From positions 1 through 10,905 of the forward strand of contig JBKPDV010000259.1 in NCBI GenBank assembly GCA_046728075.1: 10,905 nt of DNA, written 5' to 3'. A program made the translations under genes and the position numbers. The notes under the pieces are model-generated. The model was given only the letters and a program-made list of their open reading frames with translations, ran no database searches and was not told the DNA's origin. How positions within the stretch are numbered: the first letter of the stretch is position 1; each line of letters begins with the position of its first letter. Origin of the DNA: JBKPDV01 sp046728075 (lineage in GTDB: Bacteria > Acidobacteriota > Thermoanaerobaculia > UBA5066 > Gp7-AA6). Shown here one piece after another: positions 1 to 7,219 of the stretch.

Positions 1-1
1 T

Positions 2-1201
2 CTGAGCGCCACGGCCGCCGCTCGCGGGCAGATTCCAAAAGCTCCGGACGGCGTCTATGCGGACGGCGCAAAGCTTTTCTCCGCGGACGAGCGTCGGATG
101 GTTCGCATGCGCATGGATTTCTTCCTGTCGGGTACCGGCACCCCTCTCTTTCTCGCGACCTTCGCCTCATCGCAGGGTCGTCCGCTCGGAGAGCTGGCCG
201 CCGAGATCTTCACGCACTGGCACGCCCGGGAGAACCGCCTGCCGGACGATTCGATCCTGCTCGTCGTTTTCGGGCAGGAGCATGCCGCGCGGCTCGTTCT
301 GGGCCCGAGCGTTCCGAAGGAATACGAAGACGCTCTGGCGGACCTTCCCGAGCCCCGCTTCGAGCCGGCACGCGCGATCGGGGCCGAGGTCGAAAAACTG
401 ATCGCCGCGACCGAAGACCGGCTCGATTCGATCGCTCTGAGCCTCCGGCGGAGCAACCGAAGCTACTTCGTCCCGCCGCCCCCGCGCTCCTACCTTCTGG
501 ATGGAGAAGGACGCCTGACCGAAGAGGACCGGCGCCGGGTGGAAACCGGCCTCGGGGAGCTCGCCCGATCGAGCGGCCACACGATTCTCGTTGCGCTCGA
601 TTCGCCTGGAATGAAGATCGCCTTAGGCGACGTACCGCAGGCGAGCCAATGGATCCAGGAAACGACCGCGGCCTGGAGCCGCGAGAGGCCGGAGGTCGAG
701 AACGGGGCCGTCATCTTCTGTTTCGCAACGTCCGGGCTCCTCTCGACGACGATTCACACGGGGCGGAAAGTGGAATCACGGGTGCCGCAGGATGTCCTGG
801 CGGACCTCTCGCGAGATCTGTACGACGCGTGCATGCGCGCCAACTTCGACCGGGCGATCCTTCGAGTAGCCGGGACGCTCGATCAGCGATTTGCCGGGAA
901 GAAAACATTGTCGGTTCGATCGCCGCTCTACGCGGTGCTCCATCCCTGGCGGATCGCCACCGGACCGGACGAGGATGCGCCGCTCGGCTTGAGGATCGGG
1001 GCGTCGGCGTTTGTCCTCTATTTCGTGGGCTGGTTTCTGTACCTCCTGATCACCAATCCGAAGCTCGTGCTCTTCACGATCGGCGGCATGGTCTTGTCGG
1101 GAGTGATTGGAAGCGTATCTCCGGTTGCGGGCAAGATCGTCGGCGGCTTCACCGGCGGCGGAGGGTCGTCGGGCGGCGGCGGATCCTCGGGGAAGTGGTA
1201 G
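2..1201 (+). CDS. TPM-domain membrane protein with two tandem TPM domains (5' partial)
   Basis: The reading frame is open from base 2, so the true start and most of the signal peptide lie before the window. The first visible residues (LSATAAARGQIPKAPDG) look like the end of a signal peptide followed by the typical mature start of TPM (TLP18.3/Psb32/MOLO-1) proteins. About 399 residues are visible. Residues ~12-145 form one TPM-like unit (GVYADGAKLFSADERR). Residues ~160-315 form a second (YLLDGEGRLTEEDRRR, then NGAVIFCFATSG). Two membrane segments follow (~331-352 and ~354-372), then a Gly/Ser tail ending GGGGSSGKW, as in YgcG-type proteins. The expected topology is exported TPM domains anchored by the C-terminal helices. 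The molecular role of bacterial TPM proteins is poorly defined; membrane-protein quality control and phosphatase activity have been proposed. The next TPM gene starts 10 nt downstream. The family call is firm, the function is not. Confidence 0.85.
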   Translation: MSATAAARGQIPKAPDGVYADGAKLFSADERRMVRMRMDFFLSGTGTPLFLATFASSQGRPLGELAAEIFTHWHARENRLPDDSILLVVFGQEHAARLVLGPSVPKEYEDALADLPEPRFEPARAIGAEVEKLIAATEDRLDSIALSLRRSNRSYFVPPPPRSYLLDGEGRLTEEDRRRVETGLGELARSSGHTILVALDSPGMKIALGDVPQASQWIQETTAAWSRERPEVENGAVIFCFATSGLLSTTIHTGRKVESRVPQDVLADLSRDLYDACMRANFDRAILRVAGTLDQRFAGKKTLSVRSPLYAVLHPWRIATGPDEDAPLGLRIGASAFVLYFVGWFLYLLITNPKLVLFTIGGMVLSGVIGSVSPVAGKIVGGFTGGGGSSGGGGSSGKW

Positions 1202-1211
1202 GGCAGGGAAG

Positions 1212-1658
1212 ATGTTCGGTCACCACCGCCGGCGTTTTCTGGCGAAGCTCGATCGGGCGAGGCTCGAAGAGGCGATCCGTCGGGCCGAAGGGTCGACGAC
1301 GGGTCAGGTCCGAGTGGTGGTCCTGCCGAGAGTCCGGGGAAATCTCGCGAAGGTCGGGGAGCTGACAGCGGAGCGTCTCCGCATGCGCGCCACTCCCGAC
1401 CGAAATGGAACCCTCATCCTCGTGGTCCCCGGGCGGCGCGAGTTCCACGTCTGGGGCGACGTTGGCATTCACGAAAAAGTCGGGGACGAATTCTGGAAAC
1501 AGGTTGCCGGGCAGATCTCGGAACAATTCCGGCGCGGCGACTTCACGGCCGGTCTCCTCTCAGGAATCGATGAGATCGGCAGGCAGCTCACCGCCCACTT
1601 CCCCGCGCAGCCGGGCTCTGCGATAAACAGCCTCCCCGACTCCGTCGTCGAAGAGTGA
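1212..1658 (+). CDS. small TPM-domain protein, no signal peptide
   Basis: This gene encodes 148 residues that are almost entirely one TPM fold. A basic N-terminus (MFGHHRRRFLAKLD) leads into a helix (ARLEEAIRRAEGSTTGQ), the strand VRVVVLPR, a second strand (GTLILVVPGRREFHVWGD) and the C-terminal helix ending in FRRGDFTAGLLSGIDEIG. No signal peptide or membrane helix is visible, so it is probably cytosolic or held at the membrane through its neighbour. The ATG at 1212 is chosen because it lies just past the stop of the upstream TPM gene and follows a purine-rich AGGGAAG. An earlier in-frame start would overlap the upstream gene by about 100 nt. Its position suggests co-expression with the membrane-bound TPM protein and the transporter that follows. 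The exact function is unknown. Confidence 0.85.
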   Translation: MFGHHRRRFLAKLDRARLEEAIRRAEGSTTGQVRVVVLPRVRGNLAKVGELTAERLRMRATPDRNGTLILVVPGRREFHVWGDVGIHEKVGDEFWKQVAGQISEQFRRGDFTAGLLSGIDEIGRQLTAHFPAQPGSAINSLPDSVVEE

Positions 1659-1660
1659 GG
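1657..1660 (+). promoter_or_regulatory. Shine-Dalgarno GAGG deciding a TTG start
   Basis: GAGG ends 8 nt before the TTG at 1669 and overlaps the stop codon of the preceding TPM gene. This supports TTG 1669 over the downstream GTG as the start of the MFS gene, and it suggests translational coupling. Confidence 0.6.
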
Positions 1661-1668
1661 CCAATCGC

Positions 1669-2970
1669 TTGAAGCAGTCCACCGGTCTCGAAGGAAAACC
1701 TCTCGTGTCCGCGGAACCGGGCGGCCGCCGCGCCGCTCTCGGGTTCATCTTCGTCACGGTCCTGCTCGACATGCTGGCTCTGGGCGTCATCGTACCCGTC
1801 CTGCCCAAGCTCGTCTCGGACTTCCTGCGGGGCGACACGGCGCGAGCGGCCGAGATGATCGGCCTCTTTACCACGGTGTGGGCTCTCATGCAGGTCGTCT
1901 TTTCGCCGCTGCTGGGTTCGCTCTCGGACCGATTCGGCCGCCGGCCGGTGATCCTCCTCTCGAATCTGGGCCTCGGACTCGACTACATCGTCATGGCGCT
2001 GGCGCCCTCGCTGTCCTGGCTCTTCGTCGGGCGTGTCCTGTCGGGGATCACGGCGGCGAGCATTCCGACCGCCACGGCCTACATCAGCGACGTGACTCCC
2101 GCGGAAAAGCGAGCCCGAGCCTTCGGATTACTGGGCGCGGCTTTTGGCGTCGGGTTCGTGCTGGGTCCCGCCCTGGGCGGGTGGCTCGGAGTCCAGAATC
2201 CACGCCTGCCGTTCTGGGTCGCGGGAGGGTTGAGCCTGTCGAACGCGCTCTACGGTCTCTTCGTTCTGCCCGAGTCGCTTCCCAGGGAGCGCCGACAGAC
2301 GAGACTGCGCTGGAAGAGCGCGAACCCGCTCGGATCGCTTTCGCTCCTTCGATCGCGTCCGGGACTCCTGCCGCTCGCAGTCGTCAACTTTCTCGGGTAC
2401 GTAGCGCACGAGGTGTATGCCGTCGTCTTCGTGCTCTACGTCATGTATCGCTACGGATGGAACGCGCGGGCCATCGGCACCTCGCTCGCGGTTGTCGGCG
2501 TGACCTCGGTCGTGAATTCCGTCGCGGTGGTCGGGCCGGTCGTCAAGAGGATCGGCGAACGAGGAGCCCTGCTCGCGGGTCTGCTTCTGGGCGCTCTCGG
2601 TTTCGCGCTCTTCGGTCTGGCGCCGATTGGATGGATCTTTCTCCTGGCGATTCCGGTCAACTCCCTCTGGGCTCTCGCCGGCCCGTCGTCTCAGTCGATG
2701 ATGACGCGGCTCGTTTCCGTATCCGAGCAGGGAGAGCTGCAGGGAGCGATCGGTTCGGTCCGGAGCCTCGCGATGCTCATCGGGCCGGGTCTCTTCTCGC
2801 TAACGTTCGCTTTTTTCATCGCTTCGGATCGGACGGTGAAGGTTGCGGGCGCCCCCTGGTATCTGGCGGCGCTGCTGCTCGTTGTCGCGGCCCTCGTGGC
2901 CTATGCGGTGGCGCCCCGCGGCGCGCCCGACGCGTCGGTGACCGAGGTGGGCAGCCCCCCGATCAGATAG
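1669..2970 (+). CDS. MFS transporter, TetA-like (DHA1 drug:H+ antiporter type)
   Basis: A 433-residue protein of the usual length and twelve-helix pattern for the Tet branch of the major facilitator superfamily, sited in the inner membrane. The first helix carries LLDMLALGVIVPVLP, with an acidic residue (D34) where TetA proteins have their conserved Asp. Motif A is GSLSDRFGRRP at 83-93. A motif B-like GRVLSG lies at 121-126. Motif C, the antiporter signature, spans ~153-171 (GLLGAAFGVGFVLGPALGG). The start is TTG with a well-placed Shine-Dalgarno. Such proteins export drugs or metabolites in exchange for protons, and tetracycline is one possible substrate. Residue similarity at family level does not establish resistance, and environmental relatives often have unknown substrates. 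The gene sits 10 nt after the TPM pair and is probably in the same operon. Confidence 0.9.
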   Translation: MKQSTGLEGKPLVSAEPGGRRAALGFIFVTVLLDMLALGVIVPVLPKLVSDFLRGDTARAAEMIGLFTTVWALMQVVFSPLLGSLSDRFGRRPVILLSNLGLGLDYIVMALAPSLSWLFVGRVLSGITAASIPTATAYISDVTPAEKRARAFGLLGAAFGVGFVLGPALGGWLGVQNPRLPFWVAGGLSLSNALYGLFVLPESLPRERRQTRLRWKSANPLGSLSLLRSRPGLLPLAVVNFLGYVAHEVYAVVFVLYVMYRYGWNARAIGTSLAVVGVTSVVNSVAVVGPVVKRIGERGALLAGLLLGALGFALFGLAPIGWIFLLAIPVNSLWALAGPSSQSMMTRLVSVSEQGELQGAIGSVRSLAMLIGPGLFSLTFAFFIASDRTVKVAGAPWYLAALLLVVAALVAYAVAPRGAPDASVTEVGSPPIR

Positions 2971-3086
2971 ATCCAGCCGGCAAAGCCCCATCCCGTAGAC
3001 AGGTTCCCCTCCTCGACCGTAAACGGAATGACGAGGCCGTCCGGCGGCGCCCCGAGGAAAGAAACGAAATCCGGCTTTTCTCCCAC
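2901..3086 (-). CDS. candidate small ORF or gene remnant, unknown function
   Basis: A 61-residue frame starts at GTG and runs opposite to the neighbouring genes. It covers most of the 144-nt gap before the peptidase gene and overlaps the last 70 nt of the MFS gene. Its first ~48 codons read like real protein (FLGAPPDGLVIPFTVEEG, GWGFAGWIYLIGG) and mostly use G or C at the third position. No good ribosome-binding site is visible; CGGA directly abuts the GTG. The frame closes at a TGA five codons upstream. It could be a decayed gene, a small peptide gene or chance. I recognise no family. Confidence 0.2.
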   Translation of the reverse strand: MGEKPDFVSFLGAPPDGLVIPFTVEEGNLSTGWGFAGWIYLIGGLPTSVTDASGAPRGATA

Positions 3087-3100
3087 TCCGAAGTAGACTC

Positions 3101-3118
3101 ATGCGCACGCCCTCATGA
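3101..3118 (+). other. five-codon upstream mini-ORF overlapping the peptidase start
   Basis: ATG at 3101 reads MRTPS and stops at TGA 3116-3118. That stop overlaps the peptidase start in an ATGA arrangement. No strong Shine-Dalgarno precedes either ATG. This may be a small leader that couples translation, or it may be chance. Confidence 0.25.
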
Positions 3119-5547
3119 GTACGGTCGTCGCCGGAGCGCGTCGTCTTCGTGCAGCGTGCATTCTCTTCGGCGCGGCAGCGTTCGTCGCCGGCGGACAGAC
3201 CGATCCCACCTATCGCGCGCTTCGGGCCGCCAGGCCGGACGGAAAGGCGGTGGCGGTTCGCGACCTCACGCTCGAACGGGATGTCTTCCGGTTCCGGTTT
3301 GGCACCGGAACCTTTCAATTCCTGACCTCGGTCGAGGGGCGCCCGTTCGGAGCAGTCTTCTCCGGGGACGGAACTCTGGAGCTCCAACCGGCCAGCGAAG
3401 GGGAGCGCCGGTATCTCGCCTTTGTGACGGGGGAGAAGGCTCTCCGGTCATATTCCGAGAGCTTCTCCTCTCTCCTCCTGTTTTTTTCCGACGACACGGC
3501 CGCCCAGATCGAGAAGGGGGCAACGGCGGGAACGCCGCTTCCGGGCGCGGCCGACCTTTATCAGTCTTCCTTCAAGAAGCAGCGGCGCGACTGGAAATCC
3601 AACCTGCAGATTCGCCTCCTGGCCGACGCCTGGTCTCCCGGCGCGTCCGGCGGAGTCTTTCTCGCCGTGGTGAACGGGAAGAAGTCCTCGAATCTGCTCG
3701 TGGCGGTCGATCCCCGCGGCCTCGAGTGGCTGTTTTCGGGAGTCGGGAACGAAAGCTCGGCTCTCGCCGTGATGCGGGATAGGGATCCAAGCCTCTGGTA
3801 CTGCGCGCGCGCGAAGCTCGTCTCGCCGGCCGGGAAACAGGAGGTGCCGGACGGCGCGGCGCGGGCGAGCCACTACACGGTCGAAACGACGATTCGCAAG
3901 AATGGAGAGATCGATGCGACGACGACGATTCTCTTGCAGTCGTCAGGAGACGCGCTCCGAGTCCTTCCTCTGCACTTGATGGAAAAGCTCCGGGTTCGGG
4001 AAGCCTCCTTTGCGCCGGCGGAAGAGGACGTCTGGACCCCTCTCGCGGTCATTCAGGAGCCGGAGAAGGAGGACTCGGACGCCGCGGTCGTCTTTCCTTC
4101 CGCGCTGGTTCGCGGCCGGCCCGTCCGCGTTCGCCTGGTCTATGGCGGAAAAGACGTGCTCCGCAACGCGGGGGACGGAAACTTCTTCGTCGGCGCGCGA
4201 GACAGCTGGTATCCCAATCTCGGGACCTTCACCGCTCTCGCCTCCTTCGATCTGAGCTACCGATGCCCGAAGGGATTCGAGGTCGTTTCGGTGGGGACCC
4301 GAGAGGAGGACCGAATCGAGGAGGACTCGCGCGTCTTCCGGTTCCGCCAGACACGCCCCATCCGAGTCGCAGGCTTCAACTACGGGAAGTTCCGCAAGCT
4401 TGAGCGCACGGATCCCGACAGCGGCTTCACCGTCTCCGTTTATACCAACACCGGCACCCCGGACTTCATCCAGGAGCTCAATCTCCTGATGCAGGGGAAC
4501 CGGACGGGGCTGAACCACGTCCCGGTGGACACGGCCGGTTTCGCGGACGCGGCGATGGTCGACGGAATCAATGGAGCGCGCGCCGGGTCTGTCTTCTTCG
4601 GCCCGCTTCCGGAGAAACGCGTGGCGATCACTCAACAAACGCAGGCCTTCTTCGGCCAGTCGTGGCCCTCCCTGATTTACATGCCGTTCCTCGCGGCGTT
4701 GGACAGCACCGTCCGACGCGAGCTGGGCTTGACCGGCGCCTCTCACTTCGTCGATGAGGTCGGCCCCCACGAGTTCGCGCACCAGTGGTGGGGCCATCTC
4801 GTCGGCTGGAACAACTACCGGGACCAGTGGCTCTCGGAAGGGTTCGCGGAGTTCTCCGTCTCGCTCGTGCTCCAGTCGGTGGATGGAGGCAAGAAGTTCA
4901 ATCCATTCTGGGAGCGCGCCCGCCGCGCGATCCTGGAGACGCCGCGCGGGAGCTCGGTCTCCAACGACTCGGTCGGCCCGATCAGCCTCGGCTGGCGGCT
5001 CGGGACGCCCCGCAGCCCCGAGGCCTACCAGGCGATGGTCTACTCGAAGGGGGCCTATGTTCTTCACATGCTCCGTATGTCGATGAAGCAGTACGGAACT
5101 CCCAATCCCGACTCCAAGTTCATCGAAATGCTGAAAGACTTCGTATCCACCTGGTCGGACAAGAATCCTTCGACCGCCGACTTCCAGGCCGTCGTCGAGC
5201 GCCACATGGTTCCCGCTCTGAACCTCGCCAACGACGGGAAGCTCGATTGGTTCTTCCGTCAGTGGGTCGACGGCACGGAGATCCCGCGCTATCGGTCGAA
5301 GCTCGCGGCCGTGAAAGCGGGGGACCAGTACCGCATCCAGGGCACGATCTCTCAGGACGGGGTGTCCGACGATTTTCGCTCTCTCGCTCACGTCTATGTC
5401 GAGTTCCCCAAGGGAGACATCCGCCATCTGGGCGCGGTGCCGCTGACCGGCCGCCAGACGCTTCCCGTGGACGTGACGATCAAGCTGCCCGTCGAGCCCA
5501 AGCGCATCCTCGTCAACGCGATGCACGACGTTCTCACTCGGGACTAG
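3115..5547 (+). CDS. secreted M1-like zinc metallopeptidase (gluzincin)
   Basis: An 810-residue protein with an N-terminal signal peptide (basic ARRLR, then hydrophobic AACILFGAAAFVAG; cleavage near residue 27). The zinc site is intact: HEFAHQWWGH at 552-561 gives H552, E553 and H556, and the second ligand E575 follows 18 residues later in WLSEGFAEF. This is the HEXXH-X18-E arrangement of M1 aminopeptidases. A Tyr-X-Lys-Gly motif at Y643 (YSKGAYVLHMLR) matches the region holding the catalytic tyrosine of M1 enzymes. The roughly 550 residues before the active site are beta-rich in appearance and longer than in minimal M1 enzymes. The GXMEN exopeptidase motif expected shortly before HEXXH is not recognisable, so aminopeptidase specificity is uncertain. 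ATG 3115 is the first start after an in-frame TAG at 3094. The enzyme probably degrades peptides in the periplasm or outside the cell. Confidence 0.88.
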   Translation: MSTVVAGARRLRAACILFGAAAFVAGGQTDPTYRALRAARPDGKAVAVRDLTLERDVFRFRFGTGTFQFLTSVEGRPFGAVFSGDGTLELQPASEGERRYLAFVTGEKALRSYSESFSSLLLFFSDDTAAQIEKGATAGTPLPGAADLYQSSFKKQRRDWKSNLQIRLLADAWSPGASGGVFLAVVNGKKSSNLLVAVDPRGLEWLFSGVGNESSALAVMRDRDPSLWYCARAKLVSPAGKQEVPDGAARASHYTVETTIRKNGEIDATTTILLQSSGDALRVLPLHLMEKLRVREASFAPAEEDVWTPLAVIQEPEKEDSDAAVVFPSALVRGRPVRVRLVYGGKDVLRNAGDGNFFVGARDSWYPNLGTFTALASFDLSYRCPKGFEVVSVGTREEDRIEEDSRVFRFRQTRPIRVAGFNYGKFRKLERTDPDSGFTVSVYTNTGTPDFIQELNLLMQGNRTGLNHVPVDTAGFADAAMVDGINGARAGSVFFGPLPEKRVAITQQTQAFFGQSWPSLIYMPFLAALDSTVRRELGLTGASHFVDEVGPHEFAHQWWGHLVGWNNYRDQWLSEGFAEFSVSLVLQSVDGGKKFNPFWERARRAILETPRGSSVSNDSVGPISLGWRLGTPRSPEAYQAMVYSKGAYVLHMLRMSMKQYGTPNPDSKFIEMLKDFVSTWSDKNPSTADFQAVVERHMVPALNLANDGKLDWFFRQWVDGTEIPRYRSKLAAVKAGDQYRIQGTISQDGVSDDFRSLAHVYVEFPKGDIRHLGAVPLTGRQTLPVDVTIKLPVEPKRILVNAMHDVLTRD

Positions 5548-5614
5548 CCCGCGTCCCCCGCGGACAAGAATCAGTTTCCAGTTCGGCGCACCGAAAGACT
5601 CGATCGAACGATGT
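5548..5614. other. short convergent intergenic gap
   Basis: Sixty-seven bases separate the converging stops of the peptidase and the first haloperoxidase gene. A five-pair hairpin (CCGCG, loop TCCCC, CGCGG) lies just after the peptidase stop. It has no T tract, so a factor-independent terminator cannot be claimed. Confidence 0.3.
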
Positions 5615-7042
5615 CTACGGCGCGGTGCCTTGGATATAGCTCTGCGCCTTGTCCCAAACCACGCCGCCGACCTGACGTCCGAGAATGCGCGCGCGCAGAT
5701 CCCCCTCCTCGAAGTGGATGCCGCCGTAGCGCCGGGAGATGCCGGCCTGCTCGGCCGCCTCGGAGAAGGTCGCCCAGGAGAGAGTGATGTCGGTCTGCGG
5801 CGTCAGCCCGGGCTCGACGCGTGAGGAGCCGGCCGGCAGCGTCACGGAGCCGCCGAAGTCGTCACCGCCGGTGAAGCGCTTCAGGATCTCCGCCGCCGCG
5901 GCGCTAAACCCGCTGTGGCCGGAGATGTACTCGGGAAAAGGCGGCGTGATGAAGGTCAAAGGCTGGTAAGGCAGCCAGTCCTCGCCGTTGATCACCTGCT
6001 TGCCCTGGAAGGGCACCGTCGCGAGGATTTTCTTGCCCGCCTTGAGAAAGTGGATCGCGGTGATGGGCCGCTCGGAATCGTAGATCCGCTTGCATTCCCA
6101 GACCGCGATTCCGGCGTCGAAGACGGCGTTGCCCACCTCGAAGAAGAGCTGGACGTCCTGGTCGAACGTGTGCTGATCCCTCCGCGAGACGAACTCGGCG
6201 AACAGAGTCCAATGGCCGGGCGGAAGCTCGGAGTGCGGTCCGTCCGCCCAGTACTCGGCGATCATTTTCTGCTGGTCGTCCAGATGAGCGTTGAGTTGAA
6301 GAACGTGCTCGGCCTGCGCGACATATCCGCCGTGGGGCCACTGCTCCGCAGGCCCGGGGCGGAATTGCGACGAAGGATCGAGCGCGAAGGGAATGACGTT
6401 TCCCCACTGCGGGCCGATGTAACCGGGCACGACGAATCCGCCCTGTCCGTCAGAAAACCGGATCGGCTGCCAGCGATTGGGGTCATTGATGTGATCCGGA
6501 TCATTGACCGGCTGATAGCCCGTGTAGTCCGAGTAGGCGCCCGGGTGCAGGTCGCCGAGCTGGTTGGAGCCGTCGTGGTGGCGAAACTGCGTGACGGCCC
6601 CGGCGGCGACGTTGCCGACTCCTTGGGGCGTCGTGGTGTCGGTCGAGGCGTCATCGGGGTCGTAGCCGAAGGCCGCCATCTGCGATCGGATGTAGTCCGT
6701 CTGGCCCGGGAAGAGATCGAGCAGACAGCGGTACTCGGCGAAGCTGAACGCCTTCTGCTTGTTTGTCGCGGTGCGCTCCACGGCGGGGCGGCGGAGGGAA
6801 GCCCCCAGACGGGTGCCGACGGCCACGGAGTCGTAAGCGGCCCAGGCATCGAATCCGCAGGTGTGCACGATCCCGATGGCACGCGCGACCATCGGCGGGC
6901 CGAGCTTGCTCAAGCGAACCGAATGAAGCAAAACGTCGTTCCATTGAACGACGATCGTGTCTGCGGCAAAGCCGCGCGCGCTCACGCCGAACACGCCGAG
7001 AAAAGCGATTGGCAGGAAAGTCTTCGCGGACTTTCTTCTCAT
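5615..7042 (-). CDS. vanadium-dependent haloperoxidase-family protein (chloroperoxidase type), Sec-exported
   Basis: A 475-residue protein of the vanadium haloperoxidase / PAP2-type acid phosphatase superfamily. All pocket residues line up with fungal vanadium chloroperoxidase: K318 and R325 in K-X6-RP (KRIYDSERP), S374-G375-H376 (ISGHSGFS), and R437 with H443 (SRRYGGIH). The K-R and R-H spacings (7 and 6 residues) match those of Curvularia chloroperoxidase. A bacterial-type HHDGSNQLGD motif precedes the pocket. Residues 1-27 are a classical signal peptide (MRRKSAKTF, hydrophobic core, ARGFA-AD cleavage site), so the enzyme is expected outside the cytoplasm. ATG 7042 is chosen over an in-frame start at 7075 because AAGGAAG sits 5 nt before it. 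Family members oxidise halides with peroxide using bound vanadate, and relatives are phosphatases. Which reaction this one catalyses cannot be read from the sequence. Confidence 0.88.
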   Translation of the reverse strand: MRRKSAKTFLPIAFLGVFGVSARGFAADTIVVQWNDVLLHSVRLSKLGPPMVARAIGIVHTCGFDAWAAYDSVAVGTRLGASLRRPAVERTATNKQKAFSFAEYRCLLDLFPGQTDYIRSQMAAFGYDPDDASTDTTTPQGVGNVAAGAVTQFRHHDGSNQLGDLHPGAYSDYTGYQPVNDPDHINDPNRWQPIRFSDGQGGFVVPGYIGPQWGNVIPFALDPSSQFRPGPAEQWPHGGYVAQAEHVLQLNAHLDDQQKMIAEYWADGPHSELPPGHWTLFAEFVSRRDQHTFDQDVQLFFEVGNAVFDAGIAVWECKRIYDSERPITAIHFLKAGKKILATVPFQGKQVINGEDWLPYQPLTFITPPFPEYISGHSGFSAAAAEILKRFTGGDDFGGSVTLPAGSSRVEPGLTPQTDITLSWATFSEAAEQAGISRRYGGIHFEEGDLRARILGRQVGGVVWDKAQSYIQGTAP

Positions 7043-7047
7043 GATTG

Positions 7048-7054
7048 CTTCCTT
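7048..7054 (-). promoter_or_regulatory. Shine-Dalgarno of the first haloperoxidase gene
   Basis: AAGGAAG on the minus strand, 5 nt before ATG 7042. It fixes this ATG as the start and leaves the signal peptide at the extreme N-terminus. Confidence 0.75.
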
Positions 7055-7102
7055 AAGCTCGGAAGGGCCGATCAAACGACGGCGAACTCCATCAAAACGG
7101 CA

Positions 7103-7124
7103 GTCTCCGAGAGGTTTCGGAGAC
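7103..7124 (-). terminator. 8-bp hairpin between the unknown-protein pair and the haloperoxidase gene
   Basis: GTCTCCGA at 7103-7110 pairs perfectly with TCGGAGAC at 7117-7124 around a 6-nt loop. On the minus strand it is followed by TGCCGTTTTG, a short T run 4 nt past the stem. It could be a weak or attenuating terminator after the gene ending at 7220, or a leader structure of the haloperoxidase mRNA, whose ATG lies about 60 nt further on. Confidence 0.4.
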
Positions 7125-7145
7125 CGACTCTTAAATGGAGGGGCC

Positions 7146-7178
7146 CCCGCCGACCGCTTCCGATTCTCGCTCGGCGGG
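7146..7178. repeat. 8-bp inverted repeat with 17-nt loop
   Basis: CCCGCCGA (7146-7153) and TCGGCGGG (7171-7178) are exact complements. No T tract follows on either strand. Together with the hairpin at 7103-7124 it fills much of the 177-nt gap between the two minus-strand genes. Its role is unknown. Confidence 0.35.
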
Positions 7179-7219
7179 AGCCCGTGGAACCGTCACATCA
7201 CTGATCTCTCCTAAAGAAT

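Noticed and set aside
1141..1200. Gly/Ser-coding repeat as a DNA repeat element
   Set aside because: The GGCGGCGG pattern simply encodes the Gly/Ser tail typical of YgcG-like TPM proteins.
1669..2970. calling the MFS protein a proven tetracycline resistance gene
   Set aside because: The motifs support the TetA-like family only; substrate cannot be read from them, and there is no nearby TetR-type regulator in the window.
1878..3782. 634-codon open frame on + across the MFS and peptidase genes
   Set aside because: It overlaps two well-supported genes in another frame, its translation is Arg/Gly/Ser-rich with no domain, and long false frames are common in GC-rich DNA.
3943..5526. 527-codon open frame on - opposite the peptidase gene
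   Set aside because: It lies antisense to the conserved zinc-site region, and its translation has no recognisable motif; the codon pattern belongs to the peptidase.
5915..7204. 429-codon open frame on + opposite the first haloperoxidase
   Set aside because: It is a mirror of a gene with all pocket residues in place, and the translation resembles no protein.
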